This document shows positions 43,296-51,659 of a DNA stretch of 64,000 nucleotides, in pieces (within the stretch, counting starts at the first letter, position 1; every line of letters begins with the position of its first letter). Position numbers and translations under genes: made by a program. The notes under the pieces were generated by a model that was given only the letters and a program-made list of their open reading frames with translations, was not told where the DNA came from and made no database searches. Source of the stretch: Paraburkholderia madseniana (lineage in GTDB: Bacteria > Pseudomonadota > Gammaproteobacteria > Burkholderiales > Burkholderiaceae); assembly GCF_009690905.1 (NCBI RefSeq), contig NZ_VOSW01000024.1, forward strand, positions 38,080 to 102,079, given 5' to 3'.

Positions 43296-44894
43296 TCATG
43301 CGGCCGTGGTGGTTAGCGGCTTGGACGGCTGAGCCGGTGGCGGCGATTCGTGGTGGTAGCGTCCCGTATGCAGTGACGAAGGGCCGAGGCGCGCGTACTT
43401 GAACATCAGTGTGATCTCGATTACGAAGAGGGCCGTGTAGAACAGCACGAAGCCGCCAATGCTCAGGTACAGGTCGGTGGCTGTCAGGCTCGAGGCCGAC
43501 AATGCGGTGGGCAGGATGCCGGCAATCGTCCACGGTTGACGACCCACTTCGGCAACCACCCAGCCGAACTCCGCCGCGAGCCATGGCAGCGGGATCGCCC
43601 ACACCGCCCAGCGCAGGAACCAGCGGCGCTTATCCAGTAGCAGCGAACGCTGCGCGCAGAACCAGAACGCGAGCATGAAGGTCGCAAGGAACAGGATGCC
43701 GAGGCCCACCATGCTCCGGAAGGAGAAGAACACCGGCAGCACGGGCGGGATGGTTTTTTTTGCCGCCTGGGCGATCTGGTCCGGCGTCGCATCGGTGACG
43801 TTGGCCGTGAACTGCTTGAGCATCAGGGCGTAGCCGAGATTGTCCTTGTGGAGCGCGAAGGTGGCCTTGGCGTCGTCGGTGGCATTGCCTTGCTTGAGCT
43901 GCTGTAATGCGCCGTACGCGATCATGCCGTCCTTGATGCGCAGTTCGTTTTGCGCGATCAGATCCTTCAGTCCCAGTACAGGCTCATCGAACGAACGCGT
44001 CGCGATGATGCCGAGCGCGTAGGGAACCCGGATGGCGTAGTCGGTCCTTTCTTCCTGCTGATTCGGTATGCCGAAGATCGTAAACGGGGCCGGCGCTGGC
44101 GCTGTTTCCCATTCAGACTCAATGGCGGCGAGTTTGACCTGCTGGACTTCGCCGGTGCGGTAGCCGGATTCGTCGCCGAGGACGATCACACAGAGCGTCG
44201 ATGCAAGCCCAAAACCCGCTGCGATCGCAAACGAGCGCAGCGCGAATTCGGTGTCGCGGCGCTTGAGCAGATACCACGACGAGATACCGAGCACGAACAT
44301 CGACGCCGTGACGTAGCCGGCCGATACCGTATGCACGAACTTGACCTGGGCAACCGGATTGAACAGCACCGAGAAGATGCTGTCGAGTTCCATTCGCATG
44401 GTCTGGTAGTTGAACTCGGCACCGACTGGATTGTTCATCCAGCCGTTCGCCACCAGAATCCACAACGCGGACAGGTTCGAGCCGAGTGCAACGAGAAAGG
44501 TGACGATCAGATGCTGGCCTCTCGAAAGACGGTTCCAGCCGAAGAAAAACAGGCCGACGAAAGTCGATTCGAGGAAGAACGCCATTAGCCCTTCGACGGC
44601 GAGCGGCACGCCGAAAATATCGCCGACGTAATGCGAGTAGTACGACCAGTTGGTACCGAACTGGAACTCCAGCGTGAGGCCGGTCGTAACGCCCATGGCG
44701 AAATTGATGCCGAACAGCTTGCCCCAGAACTGCGTCATGTCTTTGTAGATCTGCTTGCCGGTCATCACGTAGACGGATTCCATGATGACGAGCAGCCACG
44801 ACAGTCCGAGCGTAAGGGGGACGAACAGAAAGTGATAAAGCGCCGTCACGGCAAACTGGAGGCGCGAAAGATCGACGACTTCGCTAACGGGCAT
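43296..44894 (-). CDS. cydA: Cytochrome bd ubiquinol oxidase subunit I
   Basis: A 532-residue subunit I. His21 (ALYHFLFVPL) matches the b595 ligand position, and GRQPWTI marks the family. The Q-loop is the long E. coli bd-I type (QQLKQGNATDDAK, LHKDNLGYALMLK, IAQAAKKTIPPV), not the short CIO type. The ATG at 44894 has AAGGTG upstream; a GTG at 44903 would add three residues. It overlaps the small CydP gene by 11 bp. Confidence 0.96.
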   Translation of the reverse strand: MPVSEVVDLSRLQFAVTALYHFLFVPLTLGLSWLLVIMESVYVMTGKQIYKDMTQFWGKLFGINFAMGVTTGLTLEFQFGTNWSYYSHYVGDIFGVPLAVEGLMAFFLESTFVGLFFFGWNRLSRGQHLIVTFLVALGSNLSALWILVANGWMNNPVGAEFNYQTMRMELDSIFSVLFNPVAQVKFVHTVSAGYVTASMFVLGISSWYLLKRRDTEFALRSFAIAAGFGLASTLCVIVLGDESGYRTGEVQQVKLAAIESEWETAPAPAPFTIFGIPNQQEERTDYAIRVPYALGIIATRSFDEPVLGLKDLIAQNELRIKDGMIAYGALQQLKQGNATDDAKATFALHKDNLGYALMLKQFTANVTDATPDQIAQAAKKTIPPVLPVFFSFRSMVGLGILFLATFMLAFWFCAQRSLLLDKRRWFLRWAVWAIPLPWLAAEFGWVVAEVGRQPWTIAGILPTALSASSLTATDLYLSIGGFVLFYTALFVIEITLMFKYARLGPSSLHTGRYHHESPPPAQPSKPLTTTAA

Positions 44895-45144
44895 GTTGTT
44901 CACCTTGAGACGGGTGCGAGGCAGGCACTGAAAGCAGTGCCTGCGCGACGAGTGCGGGCGGCATGGACATGTTCTCCGCCAGCGGATGATTGAAGAAGGT
45001 GTACTTCAGTACTATCAGGAGTGAAAATTTGATGGCAAGCACAATGACGATATCTCGCCCGAAGGTGGGGCCGCGCACCCAGCTGGCGAGTCGCGCCTGC
45101 AGGGCAGGACGAGGCGGATTCCTGTCGTTCAGCGTTATGGTCAT
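44884..45144 (-). CDS. cydP: Small membrane protein CydP-like
   Basis: An 86-residue protein with one membrane segment (DIVIVLAIKFSLLIVLKYTFF), directly upstream of cydA with an 11-bp overlap. The sequence and position fit the putative small cytochrome bd subunit CydP. Its role in assembly or activity is inferred from that position. The ribosome site is weak. First gene of cydP-A-B-X, with an FNR box 163 bp upstream. Confidence 0.8.
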   Translation of the reverse strand: MTITLNDRNPPRPALQARLASWVRGPTFGRDIVIVLAIKFSLLIVLKYTFFNHPLAENMSMPPALVAQALLSVPASHPSQGEQHAR

Positions 45145-45306
45145 GATCGGTCGACTGACGGCTTCACACCGGTTTTCGCGGTCGGATTCAAGCCGCGGAG
45201 GCGGCTTGACGAGTATGTGACGATCCGGGATGCAGACGATCTGCGGTTGCAGGCTGCGCCATCGGATCGACAGGTCACATCTTCACGAGAGACGCTATTG
45301 GTGCTC

Positions 45307-45320
45307 TTGAGCTAGATCAA
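45307..45320 (-). promoter_or_regulatory. FNR box for the cyd operon
   Basis: TTGAGCTAGATCAA, one mismatch, upstream of cydP. The -10 is weak (AGATGT on the minus strand at about 32 bp). It shares the 469-bp gap 45145-45613 with a second box facing the other way. Confidence 0.65.
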
Positions 45321-45374
45321 GAAAGCGGGCCATCCGCGCTAACTACCAACCGGTGCCATTGACACGCGGCGCAG

Positions 45375-45388
45375 TTGACCTTTGTCAA
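45375..45388 (+). promoter_or_regulatory. FNR-like box for the plus-strand lipoprotein unit
   Basis: TTGACCTTTGTCAA is a perfect inverted repeat with two symmetrical mismatches; TAGACT at 45410-45415 is centred exactly 31 bp downstream. The predicted start of transcription is near 45423, about 190 nt before the first gene, so this leader may hold a regulatory RNA. It contains an inverted repeat GCGGGC...GCCCGC and a T7 run at about 45493. Confidence 0.65.
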
Positions 45389-45613
45389 TTCTGGCGACGA
45401 ACCTGCACGTAGACTGGTTTCCACGATATACGCAGGCGGGCGGCCCTTTACACAGTTATATGGCCCGCTGACAAGCGATAAAAGACCAGGACTTTTTTTG
45501 ACACCGCGGCCGGATTTTGCTATCTGTCCGCCGGTTTTCTCGGTACTCCTTGCTGCGCCGGCGACTGTCAGCGCGAAAACTCGATCCCTATATTGTGTGG
45601 TGAGCGAACTGAA

Positions 45614-46078
45614 ATGAAATGCATCCGCCTGCAGGTCGACTTGATCAAGGCGCTATTCCTGCTGATGACGGTCAGTCTTGCGGCCTGCACCACAGCAAGC
45701 CAGATGATTGCGTTCCGGAACACCGAAACGCAGCTTCAGGAGGCGCGAGAACAGGCGTGGGTCACCTGTAGTTCACGCGCGGCGTGCGATCAGATATGGA
45801 ACAGCACGCGGCTTTATGTGCAGCTTTACTCGAGAGCGCCGATCAGCCGCCTCAACGATTCAGTCATCGAGACCGAAGTGCCCCACGAATCGGGCATTGC
45901 CTATTTCTGGGCCGAGCGGACCACCGATGAGAGCGGCACGACGACAATCCGGCTAAAGGGCATGTGCCGCGGCATGTACGCGAGTAATGGGGACCCGGCG
46001 TGGACTTACAGAATATGCGCGGATCAGATCAGGCGTGCTGAGATGGGTTTTCGAGGGGTGGTAGGCGAAGTGCAGTGA
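45614..46078 (+). CDS. Putative lipoprotein
   Basis: A 154-residue protein with a signal peptide and lipobox (MTVSLAACTT, Cys near residue 25). The mature part has four more Cys residues (CSSRAACDQIW, GMCRGMY, ICADQI), probably paired in disulfides, and a beta-rich middle (ESGIAYFWAERTTDESG). I do not recognise the family. The start at 45614 is set by the signal peptide; the ribosome site is weak. It leads a unit with a CBS-BON protein. Confidence 0.72.
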   Translation: MKCIRLQVDLIKALFLLMTVSLAACTTASQMIAFRNTETQLQEAREQAWVTCSSRAACDQIWNSTRLYVQLYSRAPISRLNDSVIETEVPHESGIAYFWAERTTDESGTTTIRLKGMCRGMYASNGDPAWTYRICADQIRRAEMGFRGVVGEVQ

Positions 46079-46108
46079 CGGTGACGATATTTCCTTAAGG
46101 AGAGACTT

Positions 46109-46810
46109 ATGCATGCCATCGACGTGATGACCCCTGCGGTTGTGGTTGCAGCACCTGAAATGACCGTGCAGGCCGCGGCAAAACGGCTTGCCGATAACCA
46201 CATCAGTGGCATGCCTGTGGTTGACGCGGGAGGGCAGGTCATCGGCATGATCAGCGAAGGTGATCTGCTGCATCGAACCGAAATCGACACTGACGCGGAT
46301 GCCGAAGGAAAGAGACGATCATGGTGGCTCGACTTTTTTGCATCGACCCGTGAACTCGCGAGTACGTATGTCAAGGAACACGCACGCACGGTGCGCGACG
46401 TCATGAGCGATAAGGTCGTGTCCGTTGTGGAGGATACGCCCCTTGCCGATATCGCGGATCTGCTGGAGCGGCGGCGGATCAAGCGCGTGCCCGTCATGCG
46501 CGACGGCAAGCTGGTTGGGATCGTCAGTCGCTCCAATCTGATTCGCGCGCTCGCTAGCGTCCCGGCCGACGCGCTGCCGGTTGCATCCAGCGACCAGCAA
46601 ATTCACGACGCGATCGTGCGCGAACTCAGCAATCATCGTTGGGCGCAGCCCAGTCAGAACGTGATTGTCAAGCAAGGCATCGTGCATTTGTGGGCCGTTG
46701 TCCAGTCGGAAGAAGAACGACGCGCAATCTGTGTCGCAGCGGAGAGCGTGCATGGGGTCAAGGAAGTCAGGAGTTACATTGAATTTCCCATGGCTTTGCC
46801 AGCAATGTAG
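46109..46810 (+). CDS. CBS-pair protein with C-terminal BON domain
   Basis: A 233-residue paralogue of the protein at 31449-32138: two CBS domains (MHAIDVMTPAVVVAAPEM; VRDVMSDKVVSVVEDTP), then a BON-like domain (IVRELSNHRWAQPSQNV, then IVHLWAVVQSEEE). AAGGAGA precedes the ATG. It likely senses adenylates and acts with its neighbours; the target is unknown. It lies 30 bp after the lipoprotein gene and 76 bp before a DUF1488-type gene. Confidence 0.92.
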   Translation: MHAIDVMTPAVVVAAPEMTVQAAAKRLADNHISGMPVVDAGGQVIGMISEGDLLHRTEIDTDADAEGKRRSWWLDFFASTRELASTYVKEHARTVRDVMSDKVVSVVEDTPLADIADLLERRRIKRVPVMRDGKLVGIVSRSNLIRALASVPADALPVASSDQQIHDAIVRELSNHRWAQPSQNVIVKQGIVHLWAVVQSEEERRAICVAAESVHGVKEVRSYIEFPMALPAM

Positions 46811-46886
46811 GAACACCTCCATTGCGAAGCCGCTCCGGCCTTGCCGGGCAGGTGAGCATAGGACCGAATACGAGCCGAGGTACGAC

Positions 46887-47165
46887 ATGATGCATATCAC
46901 TTTTCCTCAGGAGCGCCCGCAGTATGGCGGGCCGGATCCCGTTCTGGTGTTCCCTGCCGTGATCAACGGTGAACGCATCCGGTGCGCGATCACGGCTGAA
47001 GCGCTGGAAGATCATTTCAGCGCTGCATCGCTGCGCGAAGACGACCTGATCGGTGCGTTCGAGGCCCATCGGGGCGCGATCGAACACGCCGCGCAGCGGA
47101 TGCTGGGTGAACTCGGCGGTAAGCCGGTCCTATTGCATAGCGGCTATTTCCGTTTCTGCGAGTGA
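46887..47165 (+). CDS. DUF1488-type small protein
   Basis: A 92-residue soluble protein. The pattern LVFPAVINGERIRCAITAEA then LEDHF, and a helical C-terminus with HRGAIEHAAQRML, fits the DUF1488 family of unknown function. The ATG at 46887 has GAGGTA upstream. It sits in the middle of the CBS-BON/alcohol dehydrogenase unit. No catalytic residues are evident. Confidence 0.75.
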   Translation: MMHITFPQERPQYGGPDPVLVFPAVINGERIRCAITAEALEDHFSAASLREDDLIGAFEAHRGAIEHAAQRMLGELGGKPVLLHSGYFRFCE

Positions 47166-47202
47166 TCCGCGCGCCGTATCTTTTCCCACCAGGAGTCCTG
47201 TC

Positions 47203-47430
47203 ATGCCTCGCGATAAACTGTTGGTTCCGCTGCTCGAGATCGCACAAGGGACGGCGTTGAATGAAGACGATCTGGCCCGCATGGTAGGCGATGAAATCAG
47301 TCGTCTGTCGGCCGGTGCGCGTGTTCACGACTATATTCAGGTGATTGCGATCAAGTGCGTAACCGACAAAGTGAGGCAGGCCGCCTCCCACAACCGTGCC
47401 AACGGCAACCATCACGCGAGGGAGGGGTGA
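47203..47430 (+). CDS. Small hypothetical protein (DUF3562-like)
   Basis: A 75-residue soluble helical protein. LVPLLEIAQG, then VGDEISRLSAGARVHDYIQV and IAIKCVTDKVRQA, recall the Burkholderia small proteins of the DUF3562 type, but the match is by pattern only. CAGGAG precedes the ATG. It ends 1 bp before the next gene's start, so co-translation with the alcohol dehydrogenase is likely. Confidence 0.65.
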   Translation: MPRDKLLVPLLEIAQGTALNEDDLARMVGDEISRLSAGARVHDYIQVIAIKCVTDKVRQAASHNRANGNHHAREG

Positions 47431-47431
47431 G

Positions 47432-48418
47432 ATGCGGGCAATGGTATTCGATGACACCGGGGGGCCACTGCGCGACTTGCAGCTTCCTGATCCTGTGCCG
47501 GCTGCGGGCCAGTTGCTGATCGATGTTCACGCATGCGGCATTTGCCGTACCGACCTGCATCTGATTGACCACGAACTGCCCCATCCAAAGCGGCCAGTGA
47601 TCCCGGGGCATGAAATCGTCGGCACTGTTGCGGCAGTGGGGCCGGGAGTAAGCGGCTTCGGTGTGGGGGAACGGGTCGGCGTGCCATGGGTGGGCCATAC
47701 CTGCGGCCACTGCCGTTACTGTCTCTCCGGTCGCGAGAATCTGTGCGATGAACCGGGTTTTACGGGGTATACGATCGATGGCGGTTACGCCGAGCGCACG
47801 GTCGCAGACAGCCGTTACTGCTTTCATCTGCCTGACCGATATTCGGACGTGGAAGCGGCGCCGCTGCTGTGCGCGGGACTCATCGGCTATCGGGCGCTGG
47901 CCACGGCAGGCGACGCGCAACGGATCGGCATCTACGGCTTTGGCGCGGCCGCGCATATCGTCGCCCAGGTCGCGCTTCATCAGGGGCGCACCGTTTATGC
48001 CTTCACGCGTGACGGCGATGCGGCGGCTCAACAGCTCGCGCTGCGGCTCGGCGCGACGTGGGCCGGCAGCAGCAACGAAGCGGCGCCGGACGAACTCGAC
48101 GCCGCGCTGCTATTCGCTCCAGTCGGCGCGCTCGTGCCGATCGCCCTGAAGGCAGTGGTGAAAGGCGGCATTGTGGTGTGCGGCGGGATTCACATGAGCG
48201 ACATCCCGTCCTTTCCCTATGACTTTCTATGGGGCGAGCGTCGCGTGGTGTCGGTGGCGAATCTCACGCGCGAAGACGGGCTTGCGTTTATGCGTCTGGC
48301 CGCCGAGATTCCGCTCGACATCGAAACGACGCGTTATCCGCTGGGTGAGGCCAACCAGGCGCTCGCCGATCTGCGCGAAGGGAAGCTGACGGGGGCCGCG
48401 GTGCTGGCAATTCGCTAA
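47432..48418 (+). CDS. Zinc-dependent alcohol dehydrogenase
   Basis: A 328-residue medium-chain dehydrogenase. It has CGICRTDLH and GHEIVG, the four-cysteine zinc loop CGHCRYCLSGRENLC, and a divergent nucleotide-binding region (IYGFGAAAHIVAQVA). GGGAGGGG precedes the ATG. It is of the YogA/AdhA-like group acting on primary alcohols. It is the last gene of the plus-strand unit and would regenerate NAD+ by making alcohols when oxygen is short (inference). Two other alcohol dehydrogenases lie in this window. Confidence 0.92.
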   Translation: MRAMVFDDTGGPLRDLQLPDPVPAAGQLLIDVHACGICRTDLHLIDHELPHPKRPVIPGHEIVGTVAAVGPGVSGFGVGERVGVPWVGHTCGHCRYCLSGRENLCDEPGFTGYTIDGGYAERTVADSRYCFHLPDRYSDVEAAPLLCAGLIGYRALATAGDAQRIGIYGFGAAAHIVAQVALHQGRTVYAFTRDGDAAAQQLALRLGATWAGSSNEAAPDELDAALLFAPVGALVPIALKAVVKGGIVVCGGIHMSDIPSFPYDFLWGERRVVSVANLTREDGLAFMRLAAEIPLDIETTRYPLGEANQALADLREGKLTGAAVLAIR

Positions 48419-48465
48419 CGGGATTTCCGGTATTGACACGCCATGCGTTCACGGGGACCGCCGAC

Positions 48466-48575
48466 CCGAATCCTGCATGAGCGCCATTCCGTTGCGCCAG
48501 ATCGAGTTCGAACCCGACACGAGCATCGCCATGGGCGCTGTGGTCGATAAAGACGATCACGGTCCTGCAGATCAG
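48466..48575 (-). pseudogene. Tandem USP N-terminal relic
   Basis: The minus strand reads LICRTVIVFIDHSAHGDARV, then GFELDLAQRNGAHAGFG. This matches the N-terminus of the tandem USP at 5104-5931 (MTCKTLLVHLDDS...ELAGRHDAH), with the start ATG changed to CTG at the same overlapping position. It breaks off after about 36 codons. Confidence 0.75.
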
Positions 48576-49083
48576 GTCGACTTTTTTTCGCGTTCGGCTG
48601 CTCCCACGGCGTCAGTCGCAGCTTCGGGAGCGCCGTGCGCCGAGATCATCAGGACCGGACATTGCGCAATCCGCAAAAAGCGCTCCGCGACGCTGCCGAG
48701 CACGAGCCGCCGAACGCCGTGCCGGCCGTGTGTCCCCATCACGACGAGATCGGCTTTCAGATGCTCGGCCGCATGAAGGATGCAGTGGGCGACATCGAAA
48801 TCGCCGCCGGCCAGATTGGTTTCGATGATCCGCGGCGCCCCCTGGACGCTGTCGTGCTTCATCCGTGCAAGCGCGTGTCGGCCACATGTTTGCCTTCCTC
48901 CAGGAACGCGTCGCGAACGATACTCGGACCGTAGCCGGGTGCGTCATCGACCATGGTTGGCACGTCGACGACATAAAGTGGCTGCAACTCCGCGCCGGAT
49001 TCGCGGGCGAGTTGCAGGGCGGCGTCGAACGCTCGTGCGGATGTTTCACTGCCGTCGATGGCGGCAAGAATGTGTCGATATAT
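48572..49083 (-). pseudogene. Universal stress protein, start lost and frameshifted
   Basis: A USP close to the one at 5928-6431. The expected start MYRHIL is IYRHIL: the codon at 49081-49083 is ATA. The frame breaks near 48873, where one base is missing in the region that should read ADTALARMKHDS; the second part (MKHDSVQG to EREKKST) is intact and carries the ATP signature GTHGRHG. Two independent lesions make loss of function likely. The frame stays open upstream to an ATG at 49128. Confidence 0.85.
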
Positions 49084-49145
49084 GTCAGACCATCGTCGAT
49101 GGGAACCGTATGCGTTCATCATCGGCAACGAACGGGTGGGGAATA

Positions 49146-49159
49146 CTGATCTGGATCAA
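49146..49159 (-). promoter_or_regulatory. FNR box before the broken USP
   Basis: CTGATCTGGATCAA, one mismatch, 63 bp upstream of the lost USP start; a weak -10-like GATGAT is about 32 bp away. The box outlasted the gene it served. Confidence 0.6.
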
Positions 49160-49192
49160 GGCGTATTGGTTCCCTTGCGACTGCAGTTGGAT

Positions 49193-50893
49193 TCAGGCGA
49201 CCCTCTGGCAACCTGTCGCGTCCCAGCCGCTCGTCTGCCAATGGGGCGTGCCGCTGTGAACAGCGTGTTCTAGCGCGCCGTCCGGGTGCAGGCGGATCAA
49301 CAACGGTTTCCAGTACGTCGCGTGCTGAAAGGCGCCGAGCGGAACGTCTGTATCGAAAGCAACCGTCAATGCGGCTTCGTCGGGCGTGAGCGGCTCTTCG
49401 TTGGCGAGTTGCCTGACCAGCACCGCTGCATTGGCGTCAGACGACTGCCCTGGGTCCGTCGCGCGTTTGCGTACGCGTTCGGCCAGTTGCCGCGCAGACG
49501 TGTGGAAATCCAGAAGAAACACAGGCACGTCGTATACGCACGCCAACTCGATGAAGGACGCACGATGCCGCTGTTTCAGGAACGTCGCGTCCATTAATAC
49601 TGGATAGCCTGCTTCGAGCATGTGGCGCGCAATCGCTAGCAGCGCATCGTAGTGTGAGTCAATTGCTTTGCGCGAGTACGCGACAGCGGGCAGGGCGTGG
49701 TGATCCGGCGGCGCGAACGCTCGCTGGCGCTTGCGCTCCGTATCGCTGGAAAGGCGGATTGCGCCGATACGGTTGGCAAGCGCTTCGCTCGCCACCGATT
49801 TGCCGGACCCGGAATAGCCGTGACAGAGCAGCAGATACGGCTGTTGCGCGCTTGCCATGCGGGCGGCGCAGGCCACATAGTCACGGGCGCGCGCGAGACA
49901 GTCCGCGGCAAACGACCCACGCGCTTTCAGCACTTCGACAAGTGCCCGTACCAGCGCCCGGTAGACGACATAGAAACGCAACGCCGGCAGTGTCCCGAAG
50001 TCGCCAGTCCGTTGCAGCCAGCCGTTCAGGAGAGCCGACGCGAGATCGTCACTGCCATGCGCTTGCAGATCCATCAGTGGGAAGGCGAGGTCGCTAGCGA
50101 CGTCGATCCAGCGCAGGGCGTCGCTGAATTCGATGCAATCGAACAAGATGGCGTCGTTTCCTTTGCGCACAATATTGTCGAGGTGCAGGTCGCCGTGGCA
50201 TTCGCGCACGAACCCGCCCGCGCGACGCGCTTCAAAATGCCCAGCAAGCCGCGCGGCTTCTCTTTCGCACCACTGACGCACACCAGCGGGCACGAGCGTG
50301 CCGGCTTCCCGCTCGAGCGACGTCAGCACGGTCTCCATCTGTGTGCGCAAGAACGTTGCCGTCCCCAGCGTGCTGCGCGGTGGGATTGTGGAGGCGCAGC
50401 GGTGAAACGCTGCGAGACGCTCGGCCACCCGGTCGATCTGCGCGACACCCAGCTCGCCGCGTGTGAGCAGACGGGAAAACAATTGTCGTTCGTCGAATCG
50501 CTTCATCCGGACCGCATGCTCGACGGGCGTTCCTTGTGCGTCCACCTTGAATATGCGACCGAGCCGCACGACTGGCACCACGCCGAGATAAAGCCCGCGA
50601 GCGAGCCGCCGGTTCAGCCTCACCTCTTCATTACAGTCATGCTGCCTCGCAGCCACGTCCGTGAAATCGACGAATCCCAGATCGACAGGCTTCTTGATCT
50701 TGTACGCAAATCGCCCGGCCAGATAGATCACGGAAATATGGGTTTCGATTCGCCGGATGCGCCCTGCCGGATGGCGATACGAGCAGGGGCGCTGCAACGC
50801 TGCGTCGATGCGCGACCAAGCGCGGCGGGCGATGCGTTCACGATGCTGCGCATGAAGCGGCCGGCGAATGGGCGCGCTTGATCGGGTAAGCAT
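49193..50893 (-). CDS. APH-like domain fused to P-loop kinase
   Basis: A 566-residue two-domain protein. The N-terminal half is an aminoglycoside-phosphotransferase-like fold, with the catalytic loop HGDLHLDNI followed by LFDCIEFSD. The C-terminal part is a P-loop kinase of the AAA_33 type with Walker A GYSGSGKS and RLSSDTERKR. Such bifunctional proteins are common in proteobacteria but their substrates are not known. The ATG at 50893 has GGAG upstream. A box with a correctly spaced -10 lies at 50953-50966. Confidence 0.88.
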   Translation of the reverse strand: MLTRSSAPIRRPLHAQHRERIARRAWSRIDAALQRPCSYRHPAGRIRRIETHISVIYLAGRFAYKIKKPVDLGFVDFTDVAARQHDCNEEVRLNRRLARGLYLGVVPVVRLGRIFKVDAQGTPVEHAVRMKRFDERQLFSRLLTRGELGVAQIDRVAERLAAFHRCASTIPPRSTLGTATFLRTQMETVLTSLEREAGTLVPAGVRQWCEREAARLAGHFEARRAGGFVRECHGDLHLDNIVRKGNDAILFDCIEFSDALRWIDVASDLAFPLMDLQAHGSDDLASALLNGWLQRTGDFGTLPALRFYVVYRALVRALVEVLKARGSFAADCLARARDYVACAARMASAQQPYLLLCHGYSGSGKSVASEALANRIGAIRLSSDTERKRQRAFAPPDHHALPAVAYSRKAIDSHYDALLAIARHMLEAGYPVLMDATFLKQRHRASFIELACVYDVPVFLLDFHTSARQLAERVRKRATDPGQSSDANAAVLVRQLANEEPLTPDEAALTVAFDTDVPLGAFQHATYWKPLLIRLHPDGALEHAVHSGTPHWQTSGWDATGCQRVA

Positions 50894-50952
50894 GGATGAC
50901 TCCGCAGATTCAAGAGGGCACTTCCAGCATAAGCAGACGCCGGCCACCGGAA

Positions 50953-50966
50953 TTGATGGAGGTCAG
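50953..50966 (-). promoter_or_regulatory. FNR-like box for the kinase-fusion gene
   Basis: TTGATGGAGGTCAG, two mismatches; minus-strand TATGCT (50926-50931) is centred exactly 31 bp away. Confidence 0.55.
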
Positions 50967-50999
50967 TGTTTTGCGAACCGCTCCGGTTACGCGCGGCAA

Positions 51000-51013
51000 T
51001 TGATACATATCAA
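51000..51013 (+). promoter_or_regulatory. Perfect FNR box for hsp20
   Basis: TTGATACATATCAA matches the consensus exactly; TAAAGT at 51035-51040 is centred 31 bp downstream. The expected RNA start is near 51048, giving a leader of about 64 nt that contains the hairpin at 51075. Confidence 0.87.
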
Positions 51014-51074
51014 CGGACGTTCTACGTAGAGACCTAAAGTCGTTGATGCAGTGGTCATTTGAAGCAGTGTGAAA

Positions 51075-51091
51075 TCCATGGAGATCATGGA
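51075..51091 (+). promoter_or_regulatory. Leader hairpin before hsp20
   Basis: TCCATG-GAGAT-CATGGA: the same 6-bp stem as at 29283-29299 with a different 5-nt loop. It is followed by a T-run and GAGGAG. A role in heat- or ion-controlled translation is possible (inference). Confidence 0.5.
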
Positions 51092-51111
51092 CTTTTTGAG
51101 GAGTAGCTACG

Positions 51112-51546
51112 ATGAGCAACTTGACACGTTATGAGCCGTTCTCAATGGAAGCGGTACCGGATCTGTTTCATGGTTTGTTCCGCCCCCTGCGCGGCATCGC
51201 AACGGGCGATGACGCACCGCTGGCGGACATGAAGCTCGATGTGACGGAAAACGACACGGCGTACATGGTTAAAGCAGAACTGCCGGGCGTCGATAAAAAG
51301 GACATCGACGTGAAGATCGACGGCAACACCGTATCGATCAGCGCGAAGGTGGAACGCAACAAGGAATTGAAGGAAGGCGAGCGGGTGCTGCGACGCGAAC
51401 GTTATTCGGGCGCAATCAGCCGGTCGTTCTCGCTGGCGAGCGATGTCGATGAAGCGAGGGCGGCGGCGCAGTATCAGGACGGCGTGCTGTCGCTGACATT
51501 GCCGAAGAAGGCGGCTTCGACACAGAAGCGCCTGCAGATCAGCTAG
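51112..51546 (+). CDS. Hsp20 small heat-shock protein
   Basis: A 144-residue alpha-crystallin-type chaperone, closely similar to the one at 29319-29750 from start (MSNLTRYEPF) to end (LTLPKKAASTQKRLQIS). The core domain is about residues 38-130 with VKAELPGVDKKDID. GAGGAG precedes the ATG. It is a single gene with a perfect FNR box and a conserved leader hairpin. It likely protects proteins during anoxia. Confidence 0.95.
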   Translation: MSNLTRYEPFSMEAVPDLFHGLFRPLRGIATGDDAPLADMKLDVTENDTAYMVKAELPGVDKKDIDVKIDGNTVSISAKVERNKELKEGERVLRRERYSGAISRSFSLASDVDEARAAAQYQDGVLSLTLPKKAASTQKRLQIS

Positions 51547-51558
51547 CTAAACAGGGGC

Positions 51559-51584
51559 AGGGTGCGCGTAGGGTTGCGCGCCCT
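51559..51584. terminator. Possible hairpin terminator after hsp20
   Basis: Nine-base arms AGGGTGCGC/GCGCGCCCT with one G-T pair and an 8-nt loop, 13 bp after the hsp20 stop. No clear U-run follows. It also lies after the end of the convergent nitroreductase gene. Confidence 0.4.
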
Positions 51585-51659
51585 AGCTTATTGAAGGCCA
51601 TCCCGCGGACCTTGGGTTGGCCATTCCAAAGGCCTCCATGCGGCCTCTCAATCTCGATC

